From contig NZ_FQVH01000002.1 of assembly GCF_900129075.1 (NCBI RefSeq), positions 109,954 to 173,953 of the forward strand: 64,000 bases of DNA, given 5' to 3'. Position 1 is the stretch's first letter, and each line of letters begins with the position of its first letter. Made by a program: the position numbers and the translations under genes. The notes beneath the pieces are model-generated. The model searched no databases, was not told the DNA's origin, and saw only the letters and a list, made by a program, of their open reading frames with translations. Below, piece by piece: positions 1 to 8,187 of this stretch. This DNA comes from Caldanaerobius fijiensis DSM 17918. GTDB lineage: Bacteria > Bacillota > Thermoanaerobacteria > Thermoanaerobacterales > Caldanaerobiaceae.

Positions 1-1
1 T

Positions 2-568
2 GAGATTGAATATTATATCAAGAAAAATGGTGCTTCAGGGACTTCCTTTCCTACAATCGTGGTAAGTGGTAAAAATGGTTCATTGCCCCATGGTCAACCT
101 ACGAATAAAGAAATCCGCAATGGCGAGTTCGTGACTATGGATTTTGGGTGCGTTTATGAAGGCTATTGTTCGGATATGACCAGAACTATAGCAGTAGGAA
201 ACGTAGACAGCGAAATGAGGAAAGTTTATAATACTGTCTTAAATGCACAGATATCTGCCCTTGAAAATATCGAAGCAAATATGGCTCTAAAAGATGCCGA
301 TAGTATAGCCAGGGAATTCATTAAAAAAGAGGGTTTTGGTCAATATTTTGGACATAGCCTGGGACATGGTGTAGGTCTTGAGATTCATGAAGAGCCCGGG
401 GTGGGGCCAAGATCTGACGGATTATTACTGCCAGGGACAGTGATAACCGTAGAGCCTGGAATATACATACCCGGCAGGTTTGGAGTCAGAATAGAAGATA
501 TGATATTCGTAGGTGAAAATGGTACAATAGATATAACTAAGTCAAATAAACAATTGATTATATTATAA
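2..568 (+). CDS. Xaa-Pro aminopeptidase (M24 family), C-terminal part
   Basis: This is the C-terminal catalytic half of a creatinase-fold (M24) aminopeptidase, which removes N-terminal residues next to proline. The reading frame is open to the left edge, so the true start lies outside the window. Visible signatures are the metal-binding segments MDFGCVYEGYCSDMTRT (two Asp), GHSLGHGVGLEIHEEP (His) and TVEPGIYIPG followed by RIEDM (two Glu), in the normal order. The gene ends 24 bases before efp, an arrangement common in Firmicutes (pepP-efp). The family is certain, but the exact substrate within M24 is not. Confidence 0.93.
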   Translation, partial: EIEYYIKKNGASGTSFPTIVVSGKNGSLPHGQPTNKEIRNGEFVTMDFGCVYEGYCSDMTRTIAVGNVDSEMRKVYNTVLNAQISALENIEANMALKDADSIAREFIKKEGFGQYFGHSLGHGVGLEIHEEPGVGPRSDGLLLPGTVITVEPGIYIPGRFGVRIEDMIFVGENGTIDITKSNKQLIIL

Positions 569-592
569 TAATAAACACGGAGGGATTATGTA

Positions 593-1150
593 ATGATATC
601 AGCAGGTGATTTTAAAAAAGGTGTTACAATAGAGTTAGATGGTCAAATTTACACAATAGTGGATTTTCAGCATGTAAAACCAGGAAAGGGTGCAGCATTT
701 GTAAGGACTAAAATAAAGAACGTAGTCACAGGTGCTGTCTTAGAGCGCACTTTTAACCCTACAGAAAAGGTAGAAGAAGCTCACATAGAAAGAAAAGATA
801 TGCAATATTTATACAATGACGGTAATTTTTATTATTTTATGGATACGGAAACGTATGAGCAACTTCCTCTGAGCAAAGATGTGGTGGAAGATGCTATGAA
901 ATTTTTAAAAGAAAATATGATCGCCACAGTCAAGTCCTATAAGGGTAAAGTTTTCTCAGTGGAACCTCCAACCTTTGTGGAGCTTCGGGTAATAGAAACA
1001 GAGCCCGGTTTTAAAGGTGATACTGCTACAGGAGGATCAAAGCCTGCGACAGTGGAAACCGGTGCGGTTATACAGGTCCCATTATTTATAAACGTAGGAG
1101 ACGTGTTAAAAATCGATACAAGGACGGGAGAATATATAGAGCGGGTATAG
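593..1150 (+). CDS. efp: Translation elongation factor P
   Basis: EF-P binds between the ribosomal P and E sites and relieves stalling at polyproline. The 185-residue length is normal for the family, with an N-terminal KOW-like domain followed by two OB domains. Lys32 sits in the loop [10 protein letters not shown], the position that is post-translationally modified in many bacteria. The C-terminal signature [13 protein letters not shown] is intact. A GGAGGG ribosome binding site at 579-584 supports the ATG at 593 over an immediately closed ATG at 588. It lies directly after the M24 peptidase gene and is probably cotranscribed with it. Confidence 0.97.
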   Translation: MISAGDFKKGVTIELDGQIYTIVDFQHVKPGKGAAFVRTKIKNVVTGAVLERTFNPTEKVEEAHIERKDMQYLYNDGNFYYFMDTETYEQLPLSKDVVEDAMKFLKENMIATVKSYKGKVFSVEPPTFVELRVIETEPGFKGDTATGGSKPATVETGAVIQVPLFINVGDVLKIDTRTGEYIERV

Positions 1151-1198
1151 TATTGTGTATATGTGTCGATAATATATCTGTGAAAAGGAGGGTTTAAG

Positions 1199-1600
1199 GT
1201 GAGTTATTTAAATGAGAAGGTTTCGTATTTGCGTGGTTTGGCAGAAGGCCTTGGCATGGAAGGCACTAAAGAACAAAAGATCATAAATGCTATTATTGAC
1301 ACCCTTGAAGAATTTGCTGACGCTTACGATGAATTGGAGAGCAGCTATTCGGATTTAAAGGATTATGTAGATACTATTGACGATGATCTGGCTGATATAG
1401 AAAATGAGCTTTATGAAGAAGATGATAATTACGTTGAAGTAGAGTGCCCTAACTGCCATGAGACGGTATATGTAGATGAAGACATTTTTGATGATGAAGA
1501 CGGTGAAATAGTGTGCCCTAATTGTAATGAGACGATATATGTAAAGGATTTAGAAGAGCAGGACTATGATTTTGACGACGATAATGATGACGAGGATTAA
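1199..1600 (+). CDS. Small acidic zinc-ribbon protein (CD1247 N-terminal-domain type)
   Basis: This 133-residue protein starts at GTG behind AAGGAGGG. Its N-terminal half (about 1-85) is a predicted helical, partly coiled-coil domain of the type annotated as CD1247 N-terminal in clostridia. The C-terminal half holds two CPNC motifs about 25 residues apart, which form one zinc-ribbon-like site. It ends in a very acidic Asp/Glu tail. No biochemical function is known to me. Its position between efp and spoIIIAA is conserved in related clostridia. A terminator follows, so it probably closes the efp operon. Confidence 0.8.
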   Translation: MSYLNEKVSYLRGLAEGLGMEGTKEQKIINAIIDTLEEFADAYDELESSYSDLKDYVDTIDDDLADIENELYEEDDNYVEVECPNCHETVYVDEDIFDDEDGEIVCPNCNETIYVKDLEEQDYDFDDDNDDED

Positions 1601-1623
1601 AATAAAATGATATGGTATAAAAA

Positions 1624-1655
1624 GGGAATCCATGAAGATGGGTTCTCTTTTTTTA
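1624..1655 (+). terminator. Intrinsic terminator after the zinc-ribbon gene
   Basis: GGGAATCCAT and ATGGGTTCTC pair as a 10-bp stem with two G-T wobbles and a four-base loop, followed by a run of seven to eight T. It separates the efp operon from the spoIIIA operon. Confidence 0.85.
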
Positions 1656-1656
1656 T

Positions 1657-1683
1657 GTCATAAAGTCTGTGTACCCATAATAT
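1657..1683 (+). promoter_or_regulatory. Candidate sigma-E promoter of the spoIIIA operon
   Basis: GTCATAA (1657-1663) and CATAATAT (1676-1683) resemble the sigma-E -35 and -10 elements with a 12-base spacer. They sit just after the terminator and about 25 bases before the spoIIIAA start. The spoIIIA operon is sigma-E dependent in Bacillus subtilis. The match is loose, so this is an inference. Confidence 0.35.
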
Positions 1684-1708
1684 AAATTTATTGAAAGGAG
1701 GACAAGTT

Positions 1709-2662
1709 GTGTTAGATGAGGTATTAGCATCTCTCCCAAGAAATATAAGGGAAATTGTTATGAAGATTTCTGATGTTGAGATGGGGAAAATCGAAGAGAT
1801 AAGGTTAAGAGAGGACAAACCGTTATCTATTTCTGTGGATAGCCAAATATATCATATAAATAGCTTGGGTCACATTGTAGATGAAAGCAATGCGTACATA
1901 GTTACACATAAAGATATTGAAAGCGTTATACAGCTTATATCAAATTATTCTATATATGCCTTTGAAGATGAACTCAAAAACGGCTTTATAACCATAAAAG
2001 GAGGGCATCGCGTTGGCCTTACAGGTAGGGTAGTACTTGACGGTGATAAAATAAAGACGCAAAAGCATATAACATGTGTCAATTTTAGAATTACAAGGGA
2101 ATTAGAAGGCATTTCAAATGGAATTTTAGAGTATATATTAAATTATGGTCAGATAAAAAATACATTGATAATTTCGCCACCTAGATGTGGTAAGACTACA
2201 TTGTTAAGAGACATTGCCAGAAATCTTAGTTTACATGGGTTTAACGTGGGAATTGTAGATGAAAGATCAGAAATTGCAGGTTGCCACAATGGTGTACCAC
2301 AGAGAAATGTGGGGCCAAATACCGATGTTCTTGACGCGTGTCCTAAGAATATAGGAATATTGTTGATGATAAGGTCTATGTCTCCTTCTGTGATTATCAC
2401 AGATGAAATTGGCGATGCTGAGGATATAAAAGCAATAAACCAATGTTTAAAAGCAGGGGTTTCTATTATCACTTCAATACATGGGTATGATTTGAACGAT
2501 ATAAAGAAGAGGATTAATATTAAAGGTTTATTTGAAAATGAATTCTTTGATAGGTATATAGTTCTTTCACCAAGATTAGGCACAGGTACACTGGAAGAGA
2601 TATTAGATAGCGAGGGTAATCCTATTTATAAGGGTCCAAAAAGATTGGAGGTGATAAAGTGA
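1709..2662 (+). CDS. spoIIIAA: Stage III sporulation protein AA, ATPase
   Basis: This is the secretion-ATPase-like motor of the SpoIIIA-SpoIIQ channel joining mother cell and forespore. The 317-residue protein has a Walker A motif SPPRCGKTT near residues 157-165 and downstream segments IVDERSEI and IITDEIG typical of the family. I chose GTG at 1709 because AAAGGAGG (1694-1701) lies in front of it. A longer reading from TTG 1691 would overlap that site. The gene opens the eight-gene spoIIIA operon and overlaps spoIIIAB by 4 bases. Confidence 0.95.
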   Translation: MLDEVLASLPRNIREIVMKISDVEMGKIEEIRLREDKPLSISVDSQIYHINSLGHIVDESNAYIVTHKDIESVIQLISNYSIYAFEDELKNGFITIKGGHRVGLTGRVVLDGDKIKTQKHITCVNFRITRELEGISNGILEYILNYGQIKNTLIISPPRCGKTTLLRDIARNLSLHGFNVGIVDERSEIAGCHNGVPQRNVGPNTDVLDACPKNIGILLMIRSMSPSVIITDEIGDAEDIKAINQCLKAGVSIITSIHGYDLNDIKKRINIKGLFENEFFDRYIVLSPRLGTGTLEEILDSEGNPIYKGPKRLEVIK

Positions 2663-3174
2663 TATTGAAGATTCTGGGAAGCACTATGGTATTGTTTTCT
2701 ACAACATTTTTAGGTATATCCATAGCCAATAATTATAAATTGAGGTTAACTGCTTTAAGAGATATACAGAGATGTCTGGAGTATTTGATGACAGAGGTAA
2801 TATACGTACAGACACCTTTACCCGAGGCATTTATAAATACTGCAAAAATTGCCAGCAAAGAGATTGCTCCACTTTTTGAGGCCACCATAGAGATATTAGA
2901 GAGAGAAGAGAATTGCTCTATAAAGCAGGCTTTTATTAAGTCCCTTGAAAAATTGGATCTACCTCTGGATAGAGAAGATATAAAAATAATTAAGCATTTA
3001 GGTAACACTCTTGGGTCAACAGACGTAGAAAATCAGGTCAGGGCTTTTAAGCTGGCGTTAAGCCGTCTCTCAAAACAGGAGGAATTGGCCCTAAAGCTAA
3101 AAGAAAAAAATGAAAAACTTTTTAAAGAAATTGGGTTTTTATGTGGGGCTATTATTGTCATATTGCTCATATAA
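2659..3174 (+). CDS. spoIIIAB: Stage III sporulation protein AB
   Basis: This 171-residue protein has a hydrophobic N-terminal helix, a cytoplasmic helical middle and a C-terminal membrane segment (FLCGAIIVILLI). The layout resembles SpoIIIAB, which is related to type II secretion F proteins and works with SpoIIIAA. It starts at GTG behind GGAGGTG and overlaps spoIIIAA by 4 bases, so translational coupling is likely. It is needed in the mother cell after engulfment begins. Confidence 0.92.
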   Translation: MILKILGSTMVLFSTTFLGISIANNYKLRLTALRDIQRCLEYLMTEVIYVQTPLPEAFINTAKIASKEIAPLFEATIEILEREENCSIKQAFIKSLEKLDLPLDREDIKIIKHLGNTLGSTDVENQVRAFKLALSRLSKQEELALKLKEKNEKLFKEIGFLCGAIIVILLI

Positions 3175-3211
3175 ATGCCACATAAGAATAGATGTGAAGG
3201 AGTGTACTAAA

Positions 3212-3409
3212 ATGAACGTTGACTTGATATTTAAAATTGCTGCTATAGGTATACTAGTTTCTGTTTTAAATATGATACTAACCCATTCAGGCCGCGAGGA
3301 ACAGGCCATGATGGTTACATTGGCAGGCATCGTCGTCGTTTTAATGATGGTTATCACTTTAATAAATCAGTTGTTTACAACGGTAAAAAGCATTTTCAAT
3401 TTATATTGA
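3212..3409 (+). CDS. spoIIIAC: Stage III sporulation protein AC
   Basis: This 65-residue integral membrane protein has two hydrophobic segments, the usual size for SpoIIIAC. I chose ATG 3212 because GAAGGAG lies just upstream and the protein from there matches the family length. Extending to ATG 3110 adds 34 residues that overlap spoIIIAB and have no family counterpart. It is predicted to form part of the channel with SpoIIIAD. Confidence 0.92.
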   Translation: MNVDLIFKIAAIGILVSVLNMILTHSGREEQAMMVTLAGIVVVLMMVITLINQLFTTVKSIFNLY

Positions 3410-3425
3410 TATTGGAGTTTTATTT

Positions 3426-3812
3426 ATGGATATTGCGCATATTGTCATGTTAGGTCTTATTGCTGCATTATTGTCTATTATATTAAAGGAGCAAAAACCT
3501 GAACTGTCCATGATAATAGCATTGGTCACAGGGATCATCATATTTATTTTTACTGTTGATAAATTACTACCTGTTCTGGACATTTTGAAAAATATATCCG
3601 AGAAAGCGCATGTGGATAAATTATATCTTGGCATAACGTTAAAGATAGTAGGAATTGCTTATATAACAGAATTTGCAGCTCAGATTTTAAAGGATGCGGA
3701 AGAAAACAGTATTGCTTCAAGAGTAGAATTTGGTGGCAAAGTGCTCATCCTATTGCAAGCATTACCTATATTAACGGCACTAGTGGATACAGTTCTAAAT
3801 ATTATGAGATGA
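3426..3812 (+). CDS. spoIIIAD: Stage III sporulation protein AD
   Basis: This 128-residue polytopic membrane protein follows spoIIIAC after 16 bases and matches SpoIIIAD in length and in its hydrophobic pattern. Typical features are the early segment IILKEQKPELSMIIALVTG and a C-terminal helix ending LVDTVLNIMR. It belongs to the SpoIIIA membrane complex made in the mother cell. Confidence 0.92.
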   Translation: MDIAHIVMLGLIAALLSIILKEQKPELSMIIALVTGIIIFIFTVDKLLPVLDILKNISEKAHVDKLYLGITLKIVGIAYITEFAAQILKDAEENSIASRVEFGGKVLILLQALPILTALVDTVLNIMR

Positions 3813-3822
3813 AGGTGAGTAT

Positions 3823-4998
3823 ATGAACGTAAGAAAAATAGAAGTCATAAAAATGATATCTTTATCTGCATTGATAATATTTAATATCATAACATTTGCC
3901 TTTGCCTCTAACCTGCCACAGGATATAATAAACCAGCAAGAAAAAAATTTAAACGTGGAAAATGTCCAGCAGATATTGGATGAGATAAGCAGCCAAAATA
4001 GCAATTTTCCTAAATTAAATATAGTGAATATAATACGGGATATTATTAATGGGAAAAATATCCTTAACATGAACCAATTAATACCTGACATATTTAAAGT
4101 AGTATTCGGAGAGATTTCGTTAAATATAAGGCTTTTAATCCAAATAATTGCTCTGAGTGTCATATGTGCACTGCTGATAAATCTTCAGCAAAGCTTTAAT
4201 GATGAGACCATTAGTCAAATTGCTTTTATAGTAACATATATGGTAATTGTCATATTGCTTTTAAATAGTTTTAAGGCATCGATGGACGTGGGTAAAAGAA
4301 CTATTGATCAAATGGTAAATTTTATGCAAGCACTGATGCCCACACTTTTTGCAGCATTGGTATCATCTGGTTCTGCTGTTTCAGCAGCGACATTTAACCC
4401 TATAATAGCATTTTCCGTCGAAGGTATAAGTGCTATAATGAGGGATTATATAATTCCAGTTATATATTGGATATCTGTGCTGTCGTTGATCAATAATTTA
4501 AATACAAGGCTGCAGATTGACAAATATATCGATTTTATCAGAAGTATTATTACAACTATCATTGTCCTTTTACCTTTGATGTTTTTAGGTGTTCTGACTG
4601 TCGAAGGAATAACATCTCCTTTCGTTGATAATGCAGCGATCAAAACAGCTAAGTTTGCAACGGGTAAATTTATACCTATGGTGGGGAGCGTGATGTCCGA
4701 TACTTTTGATGCAATATTGAGATATACCGTGATATTGAAAAATAGTATTGGTGTCATTGGGATGCTAGCCGTGGTATTTATAACGGTTTATCCATTAATA
4801 AAGATGTTTGCACTGCTGATTATACTTAAAATTTCAGCAGCTTTTATACAGCCTATTTCTGATGAAAGAGTTGTAAAGGGAATTGAAGGAGTAGCCAATT
4901 CGCTTACACTTTTGATGAGTTGCGTTGTTGTAGTTGCTGTTATGTTTTTTATATCACTGGCCATATTACTGGCTACTACCAGCTTTTTAAGGGTGTGA
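3823..4998 (+). CDS. spoIIIAE: Stage III sporulation protein AE
   Basis: SpoIIIAE is the large polytopic membrane subunit of the SpoIIIA complex. The 391-residue protein begins with a signal-like hydrophobic segment (residues 9-28) and an extracytoplasmic region of about 80 residues. Many membrane helices follow, up to the C-terminal LLATTSFLRV. It starts at ATG 3823 shortly after the end of spoIIIAD, with a GAAGGTGAG site. Length and helix pattern fit the family. Confidence 0.94.
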   Translation: MNVRKIEVIKMISLSALIIFNIITFAFASNLPQDIINQQEKNLNVENVQQILDEISSQNSNFPKLNIVNIIRDIINGKNILNMNQLIPDIFKVVFGEISLNIRLLIQIIALSVICALLINLQQSFNDETISQIAFIVTYMVIVILLLNSFKASMDVGKRTIDQMVNFMQALMPTLFAALVSSGSAVSAATFNPIIAFSVEGISAIMRDYIIPVIYWISVLSLINNLNTRLQIDKYIDFIRSIITTIIVLLPLMFLGVLTVEGITSPFVDNAAIKTAKFATGKFIPMVGSVMSDTFDAILRYTVILKNSIGVIGMLAVVFITVYPLIKMFALLIILKISAAFIQPISDERVVKGIEGVANSLTLLMSCVVVVAVMFFISLAILLATTSFLRV

Positions 4999-5003
4999 TA
5001 TGT

Positions 5004-5564
5004 ATGATGCTTTTTTTAAAATCCTGGATTACAAATATTGCAATGTTAGTCATATTTGTCACTGTAGTTGATATGTTGATACCTGATAATAAATATAGAA
5101 AGTATATAGATCTGGTAATTGGTATGCTAGTGATGATTGCTGTAATAAAACCCATCCTTGGCCTTATAACTTTCGGAGACGGAGATATTCTAAAAACACC
5201 CCAGATAGTTGATACAAAATTTAATTATAACATTGATGATATACAGAAAAAACAGGATGAATTGATAATGAAGGTGTATAAAGAAAATTTGGCCAATCAA
5301 ATATCAAACTATATTAAAAATAAATATGGATTAAATGTAAATACTGTAGAGGTGTCATTAGACGATGGAAATAGCGTTTATGCTATAAAAAGCATAAATA
5401 TTAAAGTTAATGACATCAGTAATCAAAAAATTAGACAGGTACAAAAAGTTATATTAAATCAAACATTGATAGACCAACAAAATGAATTAATACAAAATAT
5501 TAGAAAAGACATTTCGTTAGTATATAATTTACCCATAAAGAATATAAGTATAGTAAAGAATTGA
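5004..5564 (+). CDS. spoIIIAF: Stage III sporulation protein AF
   Basis: This is a 186-residue protein with two N-terminal membrane helices and a soluble C-terminal ring-building-motif-like domain, as in SpoIIIAF. ATG 5004 lies just behind the spoIIIAE stop. An upstream in-frame start at 4920 would run deep into spoIIIAE and adds cysteine-rich residues foreign to the family. The AAGGGTG stretch at the end of spoIIIAE is the likely ribosome binding site. It is part of the channel that keeps the forespore active. Confidence 0.9.
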   Translation: MMLFLKSWITNIAMLVIFVTVVDMLIPDNKYRKYIDLVIGMLVMIAVIKPILGLITFGDGDILKTPQIVDTKFNYNIDDIQKKQDELIMKVYKENLANQISNYIKNKYGLNVNTVEVSLDDGNSVYAIKSINIKVNDISNQKIRQVQKVILNQTLIDQQNELIQNIRKDISLVYNLPIKNISIVKN

Positions 5565-5592
5565 AATGAACTAGAGATGAGAGGTGAGTTCT

Positions 5593-6165
5593 TTGAAGTC
5601 GCTGCTAAAATTTATTAACTTTAAATATGATAAAAAGATGGAAAATTTAATTGTCCTTACTTTAATGGGTATTATACTGATCATTGCTGGAAGCTTTTTC
5701 GTCAAAGGAGCAGATAGCAATAAAACGACTGATAACATTAAACATATTAAAGCAACTGATATAGATACCTCTTATGAAAGCGCATTGGAAAAAAAACTAA
5801 AAGATATACTATCTAAAGTGGACGGTGTAAGAGGGGTTGATGTAATGGTGACGCTGGCTTCTGATAAAAGCACTTTGATTCCCGCAGTGGACAATAATGA
5901 ATCCAGAAGGGTTACAGAAGAAAAAGACAATCAAGGTGGAACCCGTACCATAACGGAGTATTCAAATAACAAAAAGACCGTAACCATAAGTACTGCATCA
6001 GGTACACAGCCTTTAGTATTAAGTGAAACTGTACCAGATGTAAAAGGCGTCTTGGTAGTAGTAGATGGCAACAATGATTCGGATTTTTTGTATAAGCTTT
6101 CTAATATGGTGCAGGTAGCCTTAGGAATTCCTGCATACAAGGTAATGGTGGTGGCGGGCAAGTAA
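5593..6165 (+). CDS. spoIIIAG: Stage III sporulation protein AG
   Basis: SpoIIIAG forms a large ring in the intermembrane space between mother cell and forespore. The protein has one N-terminal membrane helix (LIVLTLMGIILIIAGSFF) and a soluble ring-building domain containing VDVMVTLAS and a C-terminal VPDVKGVLVVVDG. I prefer TTG 5593 because AGAGGTGAG ends about five bases before it. GTG 5584 is an in-frame alternative three codons earlier, but it lies inside that site. Confidence 0.92.
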   Translation: MKSLLKFINFKYDKKMENLIVLTLMGIILIIAGSFFVKGADSNKTTDNIKHIKATDIDTSYESALEKKLKDILSKVDGVRGVDVMVTLASDKSTLIPAVDNNESRRVTEEKDNQGGTRTITEYSNNKKTVTISTASGTQPLVLSETVPDVKGVLVVVDGNNDSDFLYKLSNMVQVALGIPAYKVMVVAGK

Positions 6166-6202
6166 TATATTTATATAAAAATATAAATTGGAGGGGTTAT
6201 TT

Positions 6203-6751
6203 ATGAAAAGTAAACGTACAATAGCATTAATTGCGTTGGTGCTGTTGCTGGCAGTAGCGGTAATCATGGATTATCAGTATGGGAAAAATAATTTGCCGAT
6301 TAATGCAACAGAAACGGATAAAAATGTAGCACAAATGCTAAATACAAGTAAAAAAACATCAACCAATGTAAGTAAAGATAAAGCAGTAACTGCCAATTCT
6401 GATGTATTTGCAGATTATAGGCAGGATAGAGAAAGAACCAGAAGTGAAAGCATAGCAAACTTAAAAGAAATTGTAGATAATGAAAAGACATCGAAAGAAA
6501 ACAGAGATAAAGCCCAGGCTGAGATTATAAAACTGACGGAGCAAACAAATAAAGAGATGACTATAGAGAACTTGATAAAAGCTAAAGGATTCAAAGACGT
6601 TCTGGTATTTATAGACGATAAATCAGCAAACGTATTAATTGATACTAACCAGCAGTTAACAGCCGCTCGCATAGCTCAGATACAAGATATAGTTACACGG
6701 GAAACAGGGCTATCAGTAGATCAAATACATATAATCAAACGTAAAAGTTGA
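6203..6751 (+). CDS. spoIIIAH: Stage III sporulation protein AH
   Basis: SpoIIIAH is the mother-cell partner that binds forespore SpoIIQ and drives engulfment. The 182-residue protein has one N-terminal membrane helix, a charged helical linker rich in Lys, Glu and Asn, and a C-terminal ring-building domain (DVLVFIDDKSANVLI to GLSVDQIHIIKRKS). ATG 6203 follows GGAGGGG. It is the last gene of the spoIIIA operon. No spoIIQ is in the window. Confidence 0.94.
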   Translation: MKSKRTIALIALVLLLAVAVIMDYQYGKNNLPINATETDKNVAQMLNTSKKTSTNVSKDKAVTANSDVFADYRQDRERTRSESIANLKEIVDNEKTSKENRDKAQAEIIKLTEQTNKEMTIENLIKAKGFKDVLVFIDDKSANVLIDTNQQLTAARIAQIQDIVTRETGLSVDQIHIIKRKS

Positions 6752-6758
6752 AAAAAAT

Positions 6759-6787
6759 TTGCCAATTCAAAAATTAGTTGATATAAT
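6759..6787 (+). promoter_or_regulatory. Sigma-A promoter of the Asp23-nusB operon
   Basis: TTGCCA (6759-6764) and TATAAT (6782-6787) are separated by 17 bases and lie about 30 bases before the Asp23-family gene. This is a near-consensus vegetative promoter directly after the spoIIIA operon. Confidence 0.75.
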
Positions 6788-6816
6788 ATATATATAAACA
6801 AAGGGAGGTTTTAGAA

Positions 6817-7215
6817 ATGGAGGAGAAAGTTACAGAACAGACCAGCGAATATGGGTCAATAAGGATAGCGGATGAGGTTGTAAGTGTGATTGCAGGACTG
6901 GCTGCTACTGAAATTGAAGGCGTTGCAGGAATGAGCGGTGGGGTAGTAAATGGTATAACAGAAATGCTGGGTAAAAAGAACTTATCTAAGGGTGTCAAAG
7001 TAGAAGTTGGAGAAAAGGAAGCAAAAGTAGATTTATACATAATTGTTGAATACGGTGTACGAATACCGGAGGTGGCTTGGAAGGTACAGGAAAACGTCAA
7101 AAGATCTCTGGAATCTATGACGGGATTAAAAGTCATAGAGGTCAACATACATGTACAAGGTATCAACATGGATAATAGGAATGCAAGGGTAGACGAATAT
7201 ACCGGTACTAAATAA
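6817..7215 (+). CDS. Asp23/Gls24 family protein (YqhY-like)
   Basis: This 132-residue Asp23 (DUF322) protein begins with the usual GSIRIADEVVSVIAGLAATEI segment, followed by GVRIPEVAWKVQENVK. In B. subtilis the equivalent gene yqhY lies beside acc genes and nusB and is linked to fatty-acid control. Here accB and accC are absent between spoIIIAH and this gene. It probably interacts with the AmaP membrane anchor encoded next. The start follows GGGAGG. Confidence 0.9.
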   Translation: MEEKVTEQTSEYGSIRIADEVVSVIAGLAATEIEGVAGMSGGVVNGITEMLGKKNLSKGVKVEVGEKEAKVDLYIIVEYGVRIPEVAWKVQENVKRSLESMTGLKVIEVNIHVQGINMDNRNARVDEYTGTK

Positions 7216-7247
7216 AATTAACCCTCTGAATATTCAGAGGGTTAATT
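7216..7247. terminator. Perfect palindrome after the Asp23 gene
   Basis: A 32-base perfect palindrome (arms AATTAACCCTCTGAAT) follows the stop codon. It has only a short T tail, so it may act as a partial terminator or an mRNA processing site between the Asp23 gene and amaP. Confidence 0.6.
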
Positions 7248-7273
7248 TGGATTAATAGAGAGGAGGCGTTCCT

Positions 7274-7783
7274 TTGAAGCTGATAGCGAAAGTTCTGTCG
7301 TTTTTTTATATAACGGGTATAATAATTATAGCATTAAACTTTATGCTTACACCTGAGAGTCATGTTATTGAAGTGATTAAAAACAATTATAACTATGTTA
7401 TGCTTATAAGTTTAGTATATTTGCTGCTAAGTATTGTTTTATTGCTGTCATGGATCTCTGGTAAAGAGGCTGAGTCTGTTTCGCTTCTTACTGAACATGG
7501 CGAGGTAGCTATATCGATTGTAACGCTAGAGAGCTTGGCAAAAAGTGTTATAGATGAATTAAAAGATATAAAAGAGGCAAAGGTAAAAGCACATATTGTA
7601 AAAAACCAGGTTGTGTATTATATTAATATAGTAGTCGCAAAAGATATAGTAATACCAGAACTGTCCAATAAATTGCAAAAGCAGATTATAGAATCAGTGG
7701 AAAAAAATTCTGGTATTAAAGTTGCGGCTGTTAAAGTAAATGTAGCAAATGTCACTACATTTTTAAGGCATAAACTAGAGTAG
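7274..7783 (+). CDS. amaP: Alkaline shock response membrane anchor protein AmaP
   Basis: The 169-residue protein starts at TTG behind GGAGGCG. It has two N-terminal membrane helices (about 9-26 and 38-60) and then a soluble Asp23-like domain. AmaP anchors Asp23 to the membrane in Staphylococcus. The adjacent Asp23-family gene is the natural partner here. The gene sits between it and nusB, as in many clostridia. Confidence 0.85.
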   Translation: MKLIAKVLSFFYITGIIIIALNFMLTPESHVIEVIKNNYNYVMLISLVYLLLSIVLLLSWISGKEAESVSLLTEHGEVAISIVTLESLAKSVIDELKDIKEAKVKAHIVKNQVVYYINIVVAKDIVIPELSNKLQKQIIESVEKNSGIKVAAVKVNVANVTTFLRHKLE

Positions 7784-7794
7784 GGAGATATGGT

Positions 7795-8187
7795 ATGACC
7801 AGAAAAAGTGCTAGAGAATTAATACTTAAATTGATCTATGAAATGGATTTAAGAGAAGTAAAGGCGGATGACGTGTTAAATAGGGAAGATGATTATGGAG
7901 ATCAAGAAGAATATATAAAAAGAACAGTAAAAGGCGTATATGAGAAAATGGACCAATTAGATGAGATTATAAGCCGTTATTCTATAGGATGGGATATAAG
8001 TCGCATGAATAAAGTCGACTTGGCTATTTTGAGATATTCCATTTATGAGATATTAGATGGTACTATTCATCCATCAATTACGATTAATGAAGCAGTAGAA
8101 TTAGCAAAAAAATACAGTACAGAAAAATCAGGCCAGTTTATTAATGGTATACTTGGTAGCTATTTAAGAAATGAAGGAGGGAAATAA
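7795..8187 (+). CDS. nusB: Transcription antitermination factor NusB
   Basis: NusB binds boxA RNA with S10 and supports rRNA transcription. The 130-residue helical protein begins TRKSARELILKLIYEMDLRE and contains WDISRMNKVDLAILRYSIYEI and SITINEAVELAKKYSTEKSGQFINGIL, all typical of the family. The stop overlaps the folD start (TAATG), so the two are translationally coupled. Confidence 0.97.
   Translation: MTRKSARELILKLIYEMDLREVKADDVLNREDDYGDQEEYIKRTVKGVYEKMDQLDEIISRYSIGWDISRMNKVDLAILRYSIYEILDGTIHPSITINEAVELAKKYSTEKSGQFINGILGSYLRNEGGK

Noticed and set aside
2149..2583. Minus-strand frame of 144 codons inside spoIIIAA
   Set aside because: It is antisense to the ATPase motifs and has no independent support.
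4920..5003. Upstream extension of spoIIIAF into spoIIIAE
   Set aside because: The added residues are cysteine-rich out-of-frame translation of a spoIIIAE membrane helix. ATG 5004 gives the normal family N-terminus.
7216..7247. Perfect palindrome as a mobile element end or attachment site
   Set aside because: It directly follows a stop codon, has no partner copy seen in the window and is best explained as an RNA hairpin.
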